Positions 34,681 through 43,646 of a DNA stretch of 64,000 nt are shown here, piece by piece. Position 1 is the first letter of the stretch, and every line of letters starts with the position of its first letter. Below the pieces are notes generated by a model. The model was not told where the DNA came from. It saw only the letters and a program-made list of their open reading frames with translations, and did no database searches. This DNA comes from MPNP01 sp026709725 (GTDB taxonomy: Bacteria > Pseudomonadota > Alphaproteobacteria > Rhodobacterales > Rhodobacteraceae). The DNA lies in NCBI GenBank assembly GCA_965200805.1, contig OZ241384.1:2356001-2420000 (forward strand). Direction: 5' to 3'. A program made the translations under genes and the position numbers.

Positions 34681-35796
34681 TCAGGCGGGCCTGTCGGGAC
34701 CCTGGACCCGTTCCGGGAACAGGGCGGCGATGCCGTCGCTGGACGCCGGACAAATGCCGGCTTCAGTGATCAGGCCGTTGACCAGCCGTGCCGGAGTGAC
34801 ATCGAAAGCATAGTTCGCAACCGGGGATCCCGCCGCCACGATATTGACGGTCTGCACGGAACCCTTGGAGTCGACCCCGGTCATCAGGGCGACTTCATCA
34901 CCGGAGCGTTCCTCGATCGGAATTTCAGCGATGCCGTCGGTCAGCGAAAAATCAATCGTGGGCGAGGGCAGGGCGACATAAAACGGAACCGCGTTGTCGC
35001 GGGCGGCAAGGGCTTTCAGATATGTCCCGATCTTGTTGCAGACATCGCCCGATGACGTCGTGCGATCAGTCCCGGTAATGACCAGATCAACCTGCCCGTG
35101 CTGCATCAAGTGGCCGCCGGTATTGTCCGGGATCACCGTGTGCGGAACCCCGTGGTGACCGAGTTCGTAGGCGGTGAGGGACGCTCCCTGGTTGCGCGGT
35201 CGTGTCTCGTCAACCCAGACATGAACATCAATCCCTTCATCATGCGCCATGTATATCGGCGCTGTTGCGGTTCCCCAGTCAACCGTTGCCAGCCATCCGG
35301 CATTGCAGTGCGTCAGAAGATTCACCGGCTCGCCGGATTCCTTCTCTGCCGCAATCCGGCGAATCAGGGTCAGGCCATGGCGGCCGATGGATGCATTGAT
35401 CCCGACATCCTCATCACAGATGTCCCGGGCCTGCGCATAGGCCCGCTCAATGCGATCAGAGGGTCCCGTGTCCCGGAGTGCGGATCGCATCCTGTCCACA
35501 GCCCAGCGCAGGTTGACAGCTGTCGGACGGGTTTGCATCAGACGATCACAGGCGGTGTCGAGGTTGGCATTTGTCGGATTATCGACCATGGCCAGGGCAA
35601 GACCATAGGCTGCCGTTGCCCCGATCAACGGGGCGCCGCGCACCACCATTCGCTCGATTGCGCAGGCGGCATCCTCAAGGGTCCTGAGTGGCAGGATCGC
35701 GAACGCGAAGGGCAGCCTGGTCTGATCGATGACCTCAACGGTCTGGCCATCGTCGGCGACCCAAATGGTCCGGTAGGACTCACCGCAGATTTTCAC
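34681..35796 (-). CDS. mtnA: S-methyl-5-thioribose-1-phosphate isomerase
   Basis: 371 residues. VVRGAPLIGATAAYGLALA binds phosphate; catalytic Cys164 in LLTHCNAGWLAT and Asp244 in ITGTDRTTSSGDVCNKIGTY are present, as in MtnA and unlike eIF2B subunits. It converts MTR-1-P to methylthioribulose-1-P in methionine salvage. Sixteen bp separate it from mtnK upstream. Later pathway genes (mtnB, mtnC, mtnD or the DHAP shunt) are not in the window. Confidence 0.94.
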   Translation of the reverse strand: MKICGESYRTIWVADDGQTVEVIDQTRLPFAFAILPLRTLEDAACAIERMVVRGAPLIGATAAYGLALAMVDNPTNANLDTACDRLMQTRPTAVNLRWAVDRMRSALRDTGPSDRIERAYAQARDICDEDVGINASIGRHGLTLIRRIAAEKESGEPVNLLTHCNAGWLATVDWGTATAPIYMAHDEGIDVHVWVDETRPRNQGASLTAYELGHHGVPHTVIPDNTGGHLMQHGQVDLVITGTDRTTSSGDVCNKIGTYLKALAARDNAVPFYVALPSPTIDFSLTDGIAEIPIEERSGDEVALMTGVDSKGSVQTVNIVAAGSPVANYAFDVTPARLVNGLITEAGICPASSDGIAALFPERVQGPDRPA

Positions 35797-35812
35797 GCTT
35801 CAGTCTCCCCAG

Positions 35813-37120
35813 TCAGTCCGCAAAATCCGGTTGGTGCGTGTTCATGGCCCGGGCGGCATCCGTCACATGTCCCATGGTGGGATAGCGATCTGTGTTCACC
35901 ATGAGGTCCCGGGCGAGTTTAAGCGAACGAACCTCGGCAGTGGCCCGGCATTTCGTGTCGCTGATGCATTCGAGATCAATGTTGTGGGCGACACCAAGAA
36001 GCCGTCGGGTCATTTTGGCGGCGGCAAACCCCAGCGCATCGGTCAGGAGCCGATCCATGTAGTGCTCACGCTCCCTTGCCAGCGCCGCCATTCCTTCCGG
36101 GTCGGCAAAGAGGCCAGCGCCGTAGATATCACCACCGGCATCCCCCTTGATGGATGACTCCCAGAGGTCCAGAAACTGCCGGCGGAAGCGATTCCAGACA
36201 GTCTCGATCGTCGCGAGAATCCATTGTCTGTAGGCATCGCGGCCACCCGGCGCCGCCTCATGGCCGATCTGGCTGAAATAATTGAGCAGGAGATTGCCGA
36301 CAACGGCACCGATGTCGAAACCCATCGGTCCCATGAAGGCAAACTCCGGGTCAATGACCCGGGTGTCCTCGGCCCAGAGCATGACAGAGCCGGTGTGAAG
36401 ATCACCGTGAATCAGTGCTTCGGGTGCGCCCATAAATTGCCGCTTGAGCCGTGTGACGGCAATTTTGAGATCGGTGTCCTTTCGTGTGGCCTCCGCATAC
36501 AAATCAAGCCATGGTTCGGTCCAGCGATTGTTTTCGGCGATCATGTAGGGTTCAGTGAAGATCACATCCTCGGTAATCCTGCACATGGCCGTGTTCCCTG
36601 CGAACTCGGCTGTCATCGCTTTCATCTGATCAGCAGGCAGGGCGAGAGCCGATGTGGAAAACAGGGTCCTGGCCATGAACTCGGCGATATCATCAGCGAA
36701 CCCGGGATACTCAGTCCCGGCAATCATGCCGTGACGCATGATGATGTGGGGCTCGAGCAGCTCCATGACAATCAGGGCCAGCGTGTCATCGTAATGATGG
36801 ATTTTTGGGACCAATCGCGGGACATGCTCGGAGTGAATCGTGAGCGCCCGATGCTCAAAATATGCACGCGACAGGGGCAGGGGCCAGCTCTCGCCGACCA
36901 GGCGCACATAGGGCAGGGCCTGCTTGACGGCAAAACCGGATTCAGGTCCACGGACAATGAACACCAGATTCAGATTGCCATCACCGACCTCCTCAATCAC
37001 CCAGTCCGCGGGTTGACCGCCAAGCCGACCGGAAACCGGCAGGTCAGCCAGCTGTGATCGCACGCCATCAATGTCAAGAATTCTGTAGCCTTCCGGCACA
37101 GGCAGGGTGGCAGCTGTCAT
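35813..37120 (-). CDS. mtnK: S-methyl-5-thioribose kinase
   Basis: 435 residues from the ATG at 37120 (GAGG about 8 nt upstream). The kinase fold is of the aminoglycoside-phosphotransferase type. GNLNLVFIV and VKQALPYVR near the N-terminus bind ATP; ALIHGDLHTGSVM has the catalytic Asp, and VIDPEFAFMGPMGFDIGAV replaces the usual DFG-like metal site, a signature of MtnK. It phosphorylates methylthioribose, the product of MTA/SAH nucleosidase. First gene of the mtnK-mtnA(-cobS) run. Confidence 0.93.
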   Translation of the reverse strand: MTAATLPVPEGYRILDIDGVRSQLADLPVSGRLGGQPADWVIEEVGDGNLNLVFIVRGPESGFAVKQALPYVRLVGESWPLPLSRAYFEHRALTIHSEHVPRLVPKIHHYDDTLALIVMELLEPHIIMRHGMIAGTEYPGFADDIAEFMARTLFSTSALALPADQMKAMTAEFAGNTAMCRITEDVIFTEPYMIAENNRWTEPWLDLYAEATRKDTDLKIAVTRLKRQFMGAPEALIHGDLHTGSVMLWAEDTRVIDPEFAFMGPMGFDIGAVVGNLLLNYFSQIGHEAAPGGRDAYRQWILATIETVWNRFRRQFLDLWESSIKGDAGGDIYGAGLFADPEGMAALAREREHYMDRLLTDALGFAAAKMTRRLLGVAHNIDLECISDTKCRATAEVRSLKLARDLMVNTDRYPTMGHVTDAARAMNTHQPDFAD

Positions 37121-37666
37121 CGTCGTTCCTCTTCCCGACCCATCCGTCAGGCTCCAATGATACGCCCGGGCGCCCACGAATGATGCGTCCATTTGCGCAG
37201 AGCGTCTCTACCCTGTCAGAGCCGATCATGAAACACAATTCCACAGGGCCGGTTCCGGGGGCCAGTATACGGGAGACACCGCTGGAGCGTGCTCCGGGAA
37301 GACGCATTGAGGAGTGCCTGAACCAGGCAATGGGGCAGGGCGGGCCCTGGCACAAGATATTGCAGATCTGGAGACCGACGCGGTTGCCGCCGTGTCCGAA
37401 AGCGGGCAGTTCAATGACATGGGGATGGTGAGGCTGCCCCGGCCTGAATCTTCTCGTGAAGATGCAGGGGACGACATTCACATTCCTGAACCTGTTTCTG
37501 CTGTCAGCGATGCAGATGCCGGAAATACTGCTCAGGCTCGGAGAGTGATCAGAGTAGACGCCAATCACCTGGATTGAGGATGTGCGGACAGACCGGAGGT
37601 CGATCCGTTTCCCAGGACCTTTCGTCCAAATCCGGGCATCAATCTGGATACTCCGCACAGATCAAA

Positions 37667-37708
37667 GCATCGTTCCATGGCCACCAGATGACGGCCATGG
37701 AACGATGC
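37667..37708. repeat. Perfect 16-bp hairpin
   Basis: GCATCGTTCCATGGCC (37667-37682), loop ACCAGATGAC, GGCCATGGAACGATGC (37693-37708), with no mismatch. It is not adjacent to a gene end and lacks a T run. Confidence 0.75.
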
Positions 37709-37882
37709 CGCAGGCACCAGCCAACAGCCGCCGCCAGGCTAGGCCACCAGGCCAGGCGAGCATACAGCGGCCACCGGGAGCGATTGCGATGATCAGGTGC
37801 GGACAAGGCATGCAACATGCTTGCCCCGGAATTGCAAGCGAAGCGCAGTCAATGACAAAGGCACCAGTGTGCCGATAGAGTA

Positions 37883-37924
37883 GCAGGGCTTGCCCTGCGG
37901 AAACGAGACCCGCTTGCCGGGTCT
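37883..37924. repeat. Two adjacent 7-bp hairpins
   Basis: GCAGGGC TT GCCCTGC (37883-37898) and AGACCCG CTTGC CGGGTCT (37906-37924), eight nt apart. They may be a bidirectional terminator or a small structured RNA. Confidence 0.5.
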
Positions 37925-38335
37925 ACAAAATAACTGGAGATAATCTCTCCGGAATCGGCATCCTGTATCCGATCGGGTGCCAGCCATGCCGAATCCGGCA
38001 CGATTGCACAGACAAAAGGGCTTCAAGATGGGCTGATCGGGGTTCAGATGAGGGTCTGCCCGAGAGCCATGCGGGACATTGTGGTCCATAAAATGCAGTG
38101 ACATGACAGTTATCATGCCATCGACTGCCAATGATATCAAGAACTTATGATTTCTTGGTGTGACAATTTTACAGACGATGAGTCAGCCGCAACCGAGCGA
38201 TCGAAGAGGATTCTTGACATTGACACAGATATCCAGTACCCGGGAGGGCAGTTGGGGACGGACAATAGACGTCTCCCGCGCCTATCTAGGGGGTGCCTGC
38301 GGGTGCCCCCATTACTACTTGAGGAATGAGCCGCA

Positions 38336-39187
38336 TTGCAACAAATCGCTGTATTCGTGGATGCCGGTTATCTCTATGCCCAAGGTTCTGTCCTTCTCCA
38401 TGGCAAGAGGCTTCCACGGGATCACGTTAGCGTACAGGAAGAACAGGTCCTTCACTCTCTTCGTGAATGGGCTTGCAAGCATACTCCCGATGCCCGTCTT
38501 CTGCGTGTATACTGGTATGATGGCGTGCGAAATGGTCAGCCGAGCTTGTCCCAGGAGTCGATTGGAAAATCAGACAATACTAAGCTGCGACTTGGTCTGG
38601 TCAATAGTCAGGGGGAGCAGAAAGAGGTCGATCCGTTGATCGTGACAGATCTGATTGATCTCGCTCGTAATGGCGCAATCACCGATGCATTGATTCTGAC
38701 TGGCGATGGTGACATCAAGATCGGTGTCCGGATTGCCCGGACATTCGGAGTCCGTGTCCACCTTCTCGGGGTAGAGTCGTCCAGCAGTTCGCAGTCAAAA
38801 GCGTTGAGGATGGAGGCCGACACATGTCATGAATGGGATAAAGACACTGTCAGGCAAGTGCTCCGCTGCGAACCCCAATCAGGGAGCGTGGTCAATGCCG
38901 ACTGGTCGACTGACAGCAATCAGGACAATAGCGGGCATAGGGATGGCTTTTCTGGATCTGCTGCTGCTGAGATCAGTGAATGCATCCGATCATTGGGTGG
39001 AGCGGAGATCGACCGACATCACGAGTATATGGAAGCAAACCACGGGCATATCCATCCCGACATCGACCGACCGACACTTGCCAGGCTTCGCAGACGTCTG
39101 GACCGCGACCTGACAGATAAAGAACGAAAGAGTTATCGGAAAATGTTCAGGAGGGACATCTCCCAAGCGCGTGGATCTGAAGAATAG
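38336..39187 (+). CDS. NYN-domain (PIN-like) putative ribonuclease
   Basis: 283 residues from TTG at 38336, with TGAGGA about 10 nt upstream. IAVFVDAGYLYAQG (Asp9), LIVTDLIDLA (Asp105) and ALILTGDGDI (Asp124, Asp126) make the acidic site of the NYN/PIN nuclease fold, as in LabA/DUF88 and limkain-like proteins. From residue 195 the chain is polar, then ends with a basic helical segment (ARLRRRLDRDLTDKERKSYRKMF). Target RNA and role are unknown. No close partner; the transporter operon starts 334 bp later. Confidence 0.82.
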   Translation: MQQIAVFVDAGYLYAQGSVLLHGKRLPRDHVSVQEEQVLHSLREWACKHTPDARLLRVYWYDGVRNGQPSLSQESIGKSDNTKLRLGLVNSQGEQKEVDPLIVTDLIDLARNGAITDALILTGDGDIKIGVRIARTFGVRVHLLGVESSSSSQSKALRMEADTCHEWDKDTVRQVLRCEPQSGSVVNADWSTDSNQDNSGHRDGFSGSAAAEISECIRSLGGAEIDRHHEYMEANHGHIHPDIDRPTLARLRRRLDRDLTDKERKSYRKMFRRDISQARGSEE

Positions 39188-39521
39188 TGCACGAACAGTT
39201 CAGGGCACCGACGATGGGCCACGAAGAGTGTTGACCAGACTGATATGTTGCTTCGAAGGCACCGATCCGCGGGGCGCCAAAGGATATGCATGTCGGATGT
39301 CGTGCGGCCATATGAAATGCGGTGATGGTGATTCCGGTTTGCAAATTGACAGCAATCAACGATACTGGCGGTGCCTTGAATGGCATGATACGAATGATGC
39401 CGTAGGATTGTGCCAGCAGAAACCGGGAGGACCAGCGGTCGTGCCATCGCCAATGAGTGGACATTCGCATGCATGGATCTGATTGCATCCTTCCCGCAGG
39501 GCGGGCACGGCGGGGTGCCCG
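39188..39521. other. Intergenic region before the two-ATPase transporter operon
   Basis: 334 bp that probably contain the promoter of the 39522-47966 operon. No clear promoter, riboswitch or operator was recognised. Confidence 0.4.
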
Positions 39522-40490
39522 ATGAACCGCAGAGCCCCCGCGCGGATTGTGTTTCCGGAATGGTTTCTGAAGAAGCGGTCGCACCAGCCCCTGATCGTGT
39601 CGCGCTGGGTTCCGGCCATGCTTGTGGGTCTTCCCGTGGCCGTTCTGCTTGCGATCGTCATCTATCCAACCATCTGGATGTTCTATCACTCATTGCGGGA
39701 TACCAATATCCAGGGCCTCTTCTTGGGATCGCATTCCTACATTGGCTTCGAGAACTACGCGCAGGTCCTCGGTTCTGATCGATTCCGGCAATCGCTGGTC
39801 CATCTCGTTCAGTATCTGACGTTCGGTGCATGCCTGCAGGTGGTCATCGGGACATTGCTGGCGCTCACGCTGTATGAATGCGTCAAATCGAACGCCGCCC
39901 GGACTCTCATCCTGATTCTCCTCGTTCTGCCAATGATGCTGCCTCCATCGATCGTCGGTGTGGTGTGGCGGTTTCTGCTCACACCCTCGAATGGGGCGGT
40001 CAATCAGGCCCTGCTGAACCTCGGACTGATCCAGGAGCATATCGAATGGTTCAATGCCGGTGTTTCCCTGTGGTCGATCATACTCGCTGATACGTGGAAC
40101 TGGGTCGCGCTGCCGCTGCTGATTGTCTACTCCGGTCGGGTTTCACTGCCACCTGCGGTTTATGAGGCAGCCCGCGTGGATGGAGCCAGCCAGTGGAAGG
40201 TCTTGCGGCGGATCACGCTGCCGATGCTGAAGGAAGTCATCGCCATCGCCTTCATCCTGCGGTTTACGGACGCTTTCAAGTTTGTTGATCTGGTTTTCGT
40301 CATGACCAGTGGCGGGCCGGCACAGTCATCAGAATTGCCAACCTATATTGCCTTTCAGCGCGGTATCCGCGAGTTTGCGATCGGCGAGGCCGCAGCCTAT
40401 GCCATAATCATCTTCATCATTTCGGCCGTGATCATCACCCTCTTCCTCAAATACATGAAGCGGGTCATGAAGGCCCGGGGGTTCGCATGA
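39522..40490 (+). CDS. Sugar/polyol ABC transporter permease (MalF-like)
   Basis: 322 residues from the ATG at 39522. Six transmembrane segments; the EAA loop that docks to the ATPase is YEAARVDGASQWKVLRRITLPMLK. First gene of a compact operon: two permeases, two different ATPases and a binding protein, the composition known for the Rhizobium glycerol importer GlpSTPQV. The order here (permeases first) differs from that locus. Substrate is inferred as a polyol or small ketose, from the dhaKL genes downstream. Confidence 0.88.
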   Translation: MNRRAPARIVFPEWFLKKRSHQPLIVSRWVPAMLVGLPVAVLLAIVIYPTIWMFYHSLRDTNIQGLFLGSHSYIGFENYAQVLGSDRFRQSLVHLVQYLTFGACLQVVIGTLLALTLYECVKSNAARTLILILLVLPMMLPPSIVGVVWRFLLTPSNGAVNQALLNLGLIQEHIEWFNAGVSLWSIILADTWNWVALPLLIVYSGRVSLPPAVYEAARVDGASQWKVLRRITLPMLKEVIAIAFILRFTDAFKFVDLVFVMTSGGPAQSSELPTYIAFQRGIREFAIGEAAAYAIIIFIISAVIITLFLKYMKRVMKARGFA

Positions 40491-40506
40491 GACGGGGTGG
40501 TCCGGC

Positions 40507-41388
40507 ATGACGATGGGTGAAACCTCTTCCCGGCATGCATCCACGGCACGGCCGAAGGATGCGTGGCGTTATGTCAGAATCCTCTTCATCGCTTTCCTGG
40601 TGCTTTGGCTGGCCTTCACGCTGTTTCCACTCTATTTCATGACCATCACGGCGTTCAAGACGGCGGCCGAGACCAATCTTACCACCCCCACCTTCTGGCC
40701 GCAGGACTGGCAGCCCGCAAACTTTTTGGGTGTTTTTGCCGAGAGAACAAACTTCAATGCGCTGATTGACAGTTTTATCATTGCCACATGCAACACCGCG
40801 CTGGCACTTTTTCTGGGATCACTGGCCGGATATGCCTTTGCCCGATTTCCGCGTCAGGCCGGGGGTGAAAATCTCGCTTTCTGGATTCTGTCCAATCGCA
40901 TGTTTCCTCCGGTCGCCATCCTTGTCCCGATGTTCTTTCTGTTTGACATCACACCCTGGGGAACGGACAGTCATATATCACTGATCCTTCTCTATCTTGT
41001 TTTCAACCTCCCGTTGGCCACATGGTTGATGATGGTCTTTTTTCGTGATGCACCGGTCGAGCTTGAGGAAGCGGCCTATCTTGATGGCTGGACACCGCTC
41101 AGGGCATTTGTGAAAGTCACGCTGCCCCTGGTGCTGCCCGGCATGATTTCAGTTGCGATGCTGTGCTGGATCTTCGCATGGAATGAGTATCTTTTTGCAA
41201 ACCTTTTTGTCGGGACCGCCGTTCGCACATACACGATCGTGATCCCGACATTCACGCACGGCTCCCAGACACTCTGGAACCTGCAAATGGCGTTTTCCCT
41301 GATTGCCATGATTCCCCCCGTCGTGCTGTTTATCCTGCTCAGGCGCTACATGGTTCGCGGACTCTCTCTTGGTGTGGTCAAGGGCTGA
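40507..41388 (+). CDS. Sugar/polyol ABC transporter permease (MalG-like)
   Basis: 293 residues with six transmembrane segments. The EAA loop ELEEAAYLDGWTPLRAFVKVTLPL and the C-terminal RRYMVRGLSLGVVKG are typical of MalG-type permeases. Seventeen bp after the first permease; its stop overlaps the start of the next ATPase gene. Confidence 0.9.
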   Translation: MTMGETSSRHASTARPKDAWRYVRILFIAFLVLWLAFTLFPLYFMTITAFKTAAETNLTTPTFWPQDWQPANFLGVFAERTNFNALIDSFIIATCNTALALFLGSLAGYAFARFPRQAGGENLAFWILSNRMFPPVAILVPMFFLFDITPWGTDSHISLILLYLVFNLPLATWLMMVFFRDAPVELEEAAYLDGWTPLRAFVKVTLPLVLPGMISVAMLCWIFAWNEYLFANLFVGTAVRTYTIVIPTFTHGSQTLWNLQMAFSLIAMIPPVVLFILLRRYMVRGLSLGVVKG

Positions 41389-42491
41389 TGGCACGTCTCG
41401 AGGTCGAGAGAATCTGCAAGGGGTGGGAATTTCCCGTCATTGATGAGCTGTCCTTCACGGTTGAGGAAGGTGAGTTTTTCGTCATCGTCGGTGCATCGGG
41501 CATTGGCAAGACCACCCTCCTGCGCCTGATCTCGGGTCTTGAGACTCCGGATGCCGGTCGGGTTGTCGTTGGCGGCAGGGATCTCACCGGCATCCCGCCC
41601 TATCGGCGCAGCATTGCCATGACATTTGAGAGTTATGCCCTGTATCCGCATCTCACGGTCTATGAAAATATGGCCAGCCCCCTGCGGGCGCGGCGCCTGC
41701 CCGTCAGGGAGCGTGATCGGCGAATCCTGGCCACCGCGAAACTCCTCAGGATCGACCACCTTCTTGAGCGCCGACCGGGTGAGATATCCGGTGGACAGAA
41801 GCAGCGCACCGCACTTGGTCGTACCCTGGTTGCCGACCCCGAGGTCTTCCTGCTCGATGAACCCATCAGTCATCTTGATGCCAAGATTCGTCATGAGTTG
41901 CGGACGCAGTTTCACACGCTTGAGGACCTGCGTAAGGTTGCCACGGTCTATGTGACGCATGACTATGCTGAAGCGCTGTCGCTCGGTGATCGCATCGGCG
42001 TGATGGGCGCGGGTGGCAAACTCGTGCAAATCGGTGCGCCGCGCGATCTCTTTGAGCGCCCGCAGACGCTGGCAGTGGCCGAGCATCTCGGCCAGCCGAC
42101 AATCAATGTCATTCCTGCACGCATCATTGATGATGACGGGCCCTGCCTGCAGTCCGAAGAGGGGACATTGCGCCTGCCGGTGACGGATTTTGCCCGCCCC
42201 CTGCTTGAGAAACTGCAGGGGAGGCAGGTCATTCTCGGACTGCGCCCGCAATACCTGCGGCCCGGTCATGATGACACAAGGGGTCTGACACTCAGGGCCG
42301 ATATTGATATCTACGAGCCGCTGGGGACGCTGGGGATCATGCTGGTGCGCTGTGAGGGTGTTCGAATGACAGCTGTCACGGATCCTGAAATGACCTATCA
42401 CTCGGGTGAGACGGTGACCCTGACCCTCGACCTTGATCAGCTGTTCTATTTTGATGCTGTGACCGAGAAAAATCTGGCGGTGGACGACTGA
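41388..42491 (+). CDS. ABC transporter ATPase 1 (MalK/UgpC-like), Q-loop Gln replaced by Glu
   Basis: 367 residues. Walker A GASGIGKTT, signature EISGGQKQRTALGR, Walker B VFLLDEPISHLDAK and H-loop YVTHDYAE are present, followed by the regulatory TOBE-like domain. In the Q-loop, where MalK-type ATPases have FQ, this protein has MTFESYALYPHL, so Glu stands for Gln. The D-loop is SHLDA. The paired ATPase has the same Glu. One-bp stop/start overlap with the next gene. A heterodimeric ATPase pair is inferred. Confidence 0.9.
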   Translation: MARLEVERICKGWEFPVIDELSFTVEEGEFFVIVGASGIGKTTLLRLISGLETPDAGRVVVGGRDLTGIPPYRRSIAMTFESYALYPHLTVYENMASPLRARRLPVRERDRRILATAKLLRIDHLLERRPGEISGGQKQRTALGRTLVADPEVFLLDEPISHLDAKIRHELRTQFHTLEDLRKVATVYVTHDYAEALSLGDRIGVMGAGGKLVQIGAPRDLFERPQTLAVAEHLGQPTINVIPARIIDDDGPCLQSEEGTLRLPVTDFARPLLEKLQGRQVILGLRPQYLRPGHDDTRGLTLRADIDIYEPLGTLGIMLVRCEGVRMTAVTDPEMTYHSGETVTLTLDLDQLFYFDAVTEKNLAVDD

Positions 42492-43591
42492 TGGCGAGAG
42501 TCGAGCTCAAATCACTGAACAAGATCTACGGAAGCGGGTCTCATTCCGTCCATGCCGTTCAGGATCTTGACCTGGATATCGCCGATGGTGAATTTGTCGC
42601 CCTGCTTGGGCCATCGGGGTGCGGGAAGACATCAACGCTCCGGATGATCGTTGGCCTTGAGTCGGTGTCGTCGGGTGAAATCCTCTTTGACGGGGTGTCC
42701 GTCACGCATCGTGAGCCGCAGGGCCGGAATGTTGCCATGGCATTCGAGACCTACGCCCTGTACCCGAATTTCACCGTTGAGGAAAATCTTGCCTTCCCGC
42801 TTGAGGTGCGTGGTCTTGATGCAGCGACGCGGCGGAGGAAAAGCCGGGAGATCGCCGAAATCCTCCAGATCACGGATATTCTCGGCGCCACCCCCCCGGA
42901 ACTGTCCGGTGGTCAGCAGCAGCGTGTTTCGCTGGGGCGTGCACTGATCCGGGATCCGTCCGTCTTCATTCTCGACGAGGTCATGAGTCATCTCGACGCC
43001 CATCTCAAATTCCAGATGATGTTCGATCTCAAACGTCTCCATCGCGAACTCGGTCGCACGATTGTTTACGTGACCCACGATCAGGTGGAGGCGCTGGCAC
43101 TTGCAGACCGGGTGGCGGTGATGTCAGATGCACGAATGCAGCAGGTTGGTGATCGCAATACGCTGTACAACCGTCCGACCAATGTGTTCGTTGCCGACTT
43201 TATCGGCGAGCCACCAACGAATTTCTTCAAGGCGGAAGTCCGGATCGGGAAGGATCGTCCGGTGCTCGTCGTCCCCGACTCGGATATCAGACTCACCCCG
43301 GGCCCCGCCATGGCACAGGCGGTGATGGAATCCGGCCGATCAGCAGTCATTGCCGGCATCCGGCCGCAATCCCTGCATCTGTCCCAATCTCAAGGGGCGC
43401 TGCAGGCACGGGTGGCCATCAACGAGTATCTCGGCGAGCGTTCAATGCTGACGGTGACAAACGGTTCAGCCCGGTTTCAATGCCTCGCGCCGCCCGAAGT
43501 GCGGGCAGGGGTTGGAGAAACGGTCCAACTTGATTATAGTCCGGATTCCATCATGGTTTTCGATCCTGAATCAGAGGCCCTGATGGGGTGA
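42491..43591 (+). CDS. ABC transporter ATPase 2 (MalK/UgpC-like), Q-loop Gln replaced by Glu
   Basis: 366 residues. Walker A GPSGCGKTS, signature ELSGGQQQRVSLGR, Walker B VFILDEVMSHLDAHL (Val replaces the usual Pro after DE), H-loop YVTHDQVE and a C-terminal TOBE domain. The Q-loop reads MAFETYALYPNF, again Glu for Gln. Presumably forms a heterodimer with ATPase 1 under the two permeases. Confidence 0.9.
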   Translation: MARVELKSLNKIYGSGSHSVHAVQDLDLDIADGEFVALLGPSGCGKTSTLRMIVGLESVSSGEILFDGVSVTHREPQGRNVAMAFETYALYPNFTVEENLAFPLEVRGLDAATRRRKSREIAEILQITDILGATPPELSGGQQQRVSLGRALIRDPSVFILDEVMSHLDAHLKFQMMFDLKRLHRELGRTIVYVTHDQVEALALADRVAVMSDARMQQVGDRNTLYNRPTNVFVADFIGEPPTNFFKAEVRIGKDRPVLVVPDSDIRLTPGPAMAQAVMESGRSAVIAGIRPQSLHLSQSQGALQARVAINEYLGERSMLTVTNGSARFQCLAPPEVRAGVGETVQLDYSPDSIMVFDPESEALMG

Positions 43592-43646
43592 CCGCATGCC
43601 CGGTGGGGCAGGATGTGTGAAGATCAACAGCGAAGGAGGAAGAGTG

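Larger units (their letters stand above)
37121..38335. other. Gene-poor interval with strong hairpins
   Basis: About 1.2 kb. I see no reliable gene; small frames are present on both strands. Structure: a perfect 16-bp hairpin at 37667-37708 and two hairpins at 37883-37924. The divergent region must include the mtnK promoter near 37121-37250 and the NYN gene promoter near 38300. Confidence 0.5.

Noticed and set aside
37793..38140. A 115-codon minus-strand frame in the hairpin-rich gap
   Set aside because: It crosses the hairpins at 37883-37924, has no recognised domain and no ribosome-binding site.
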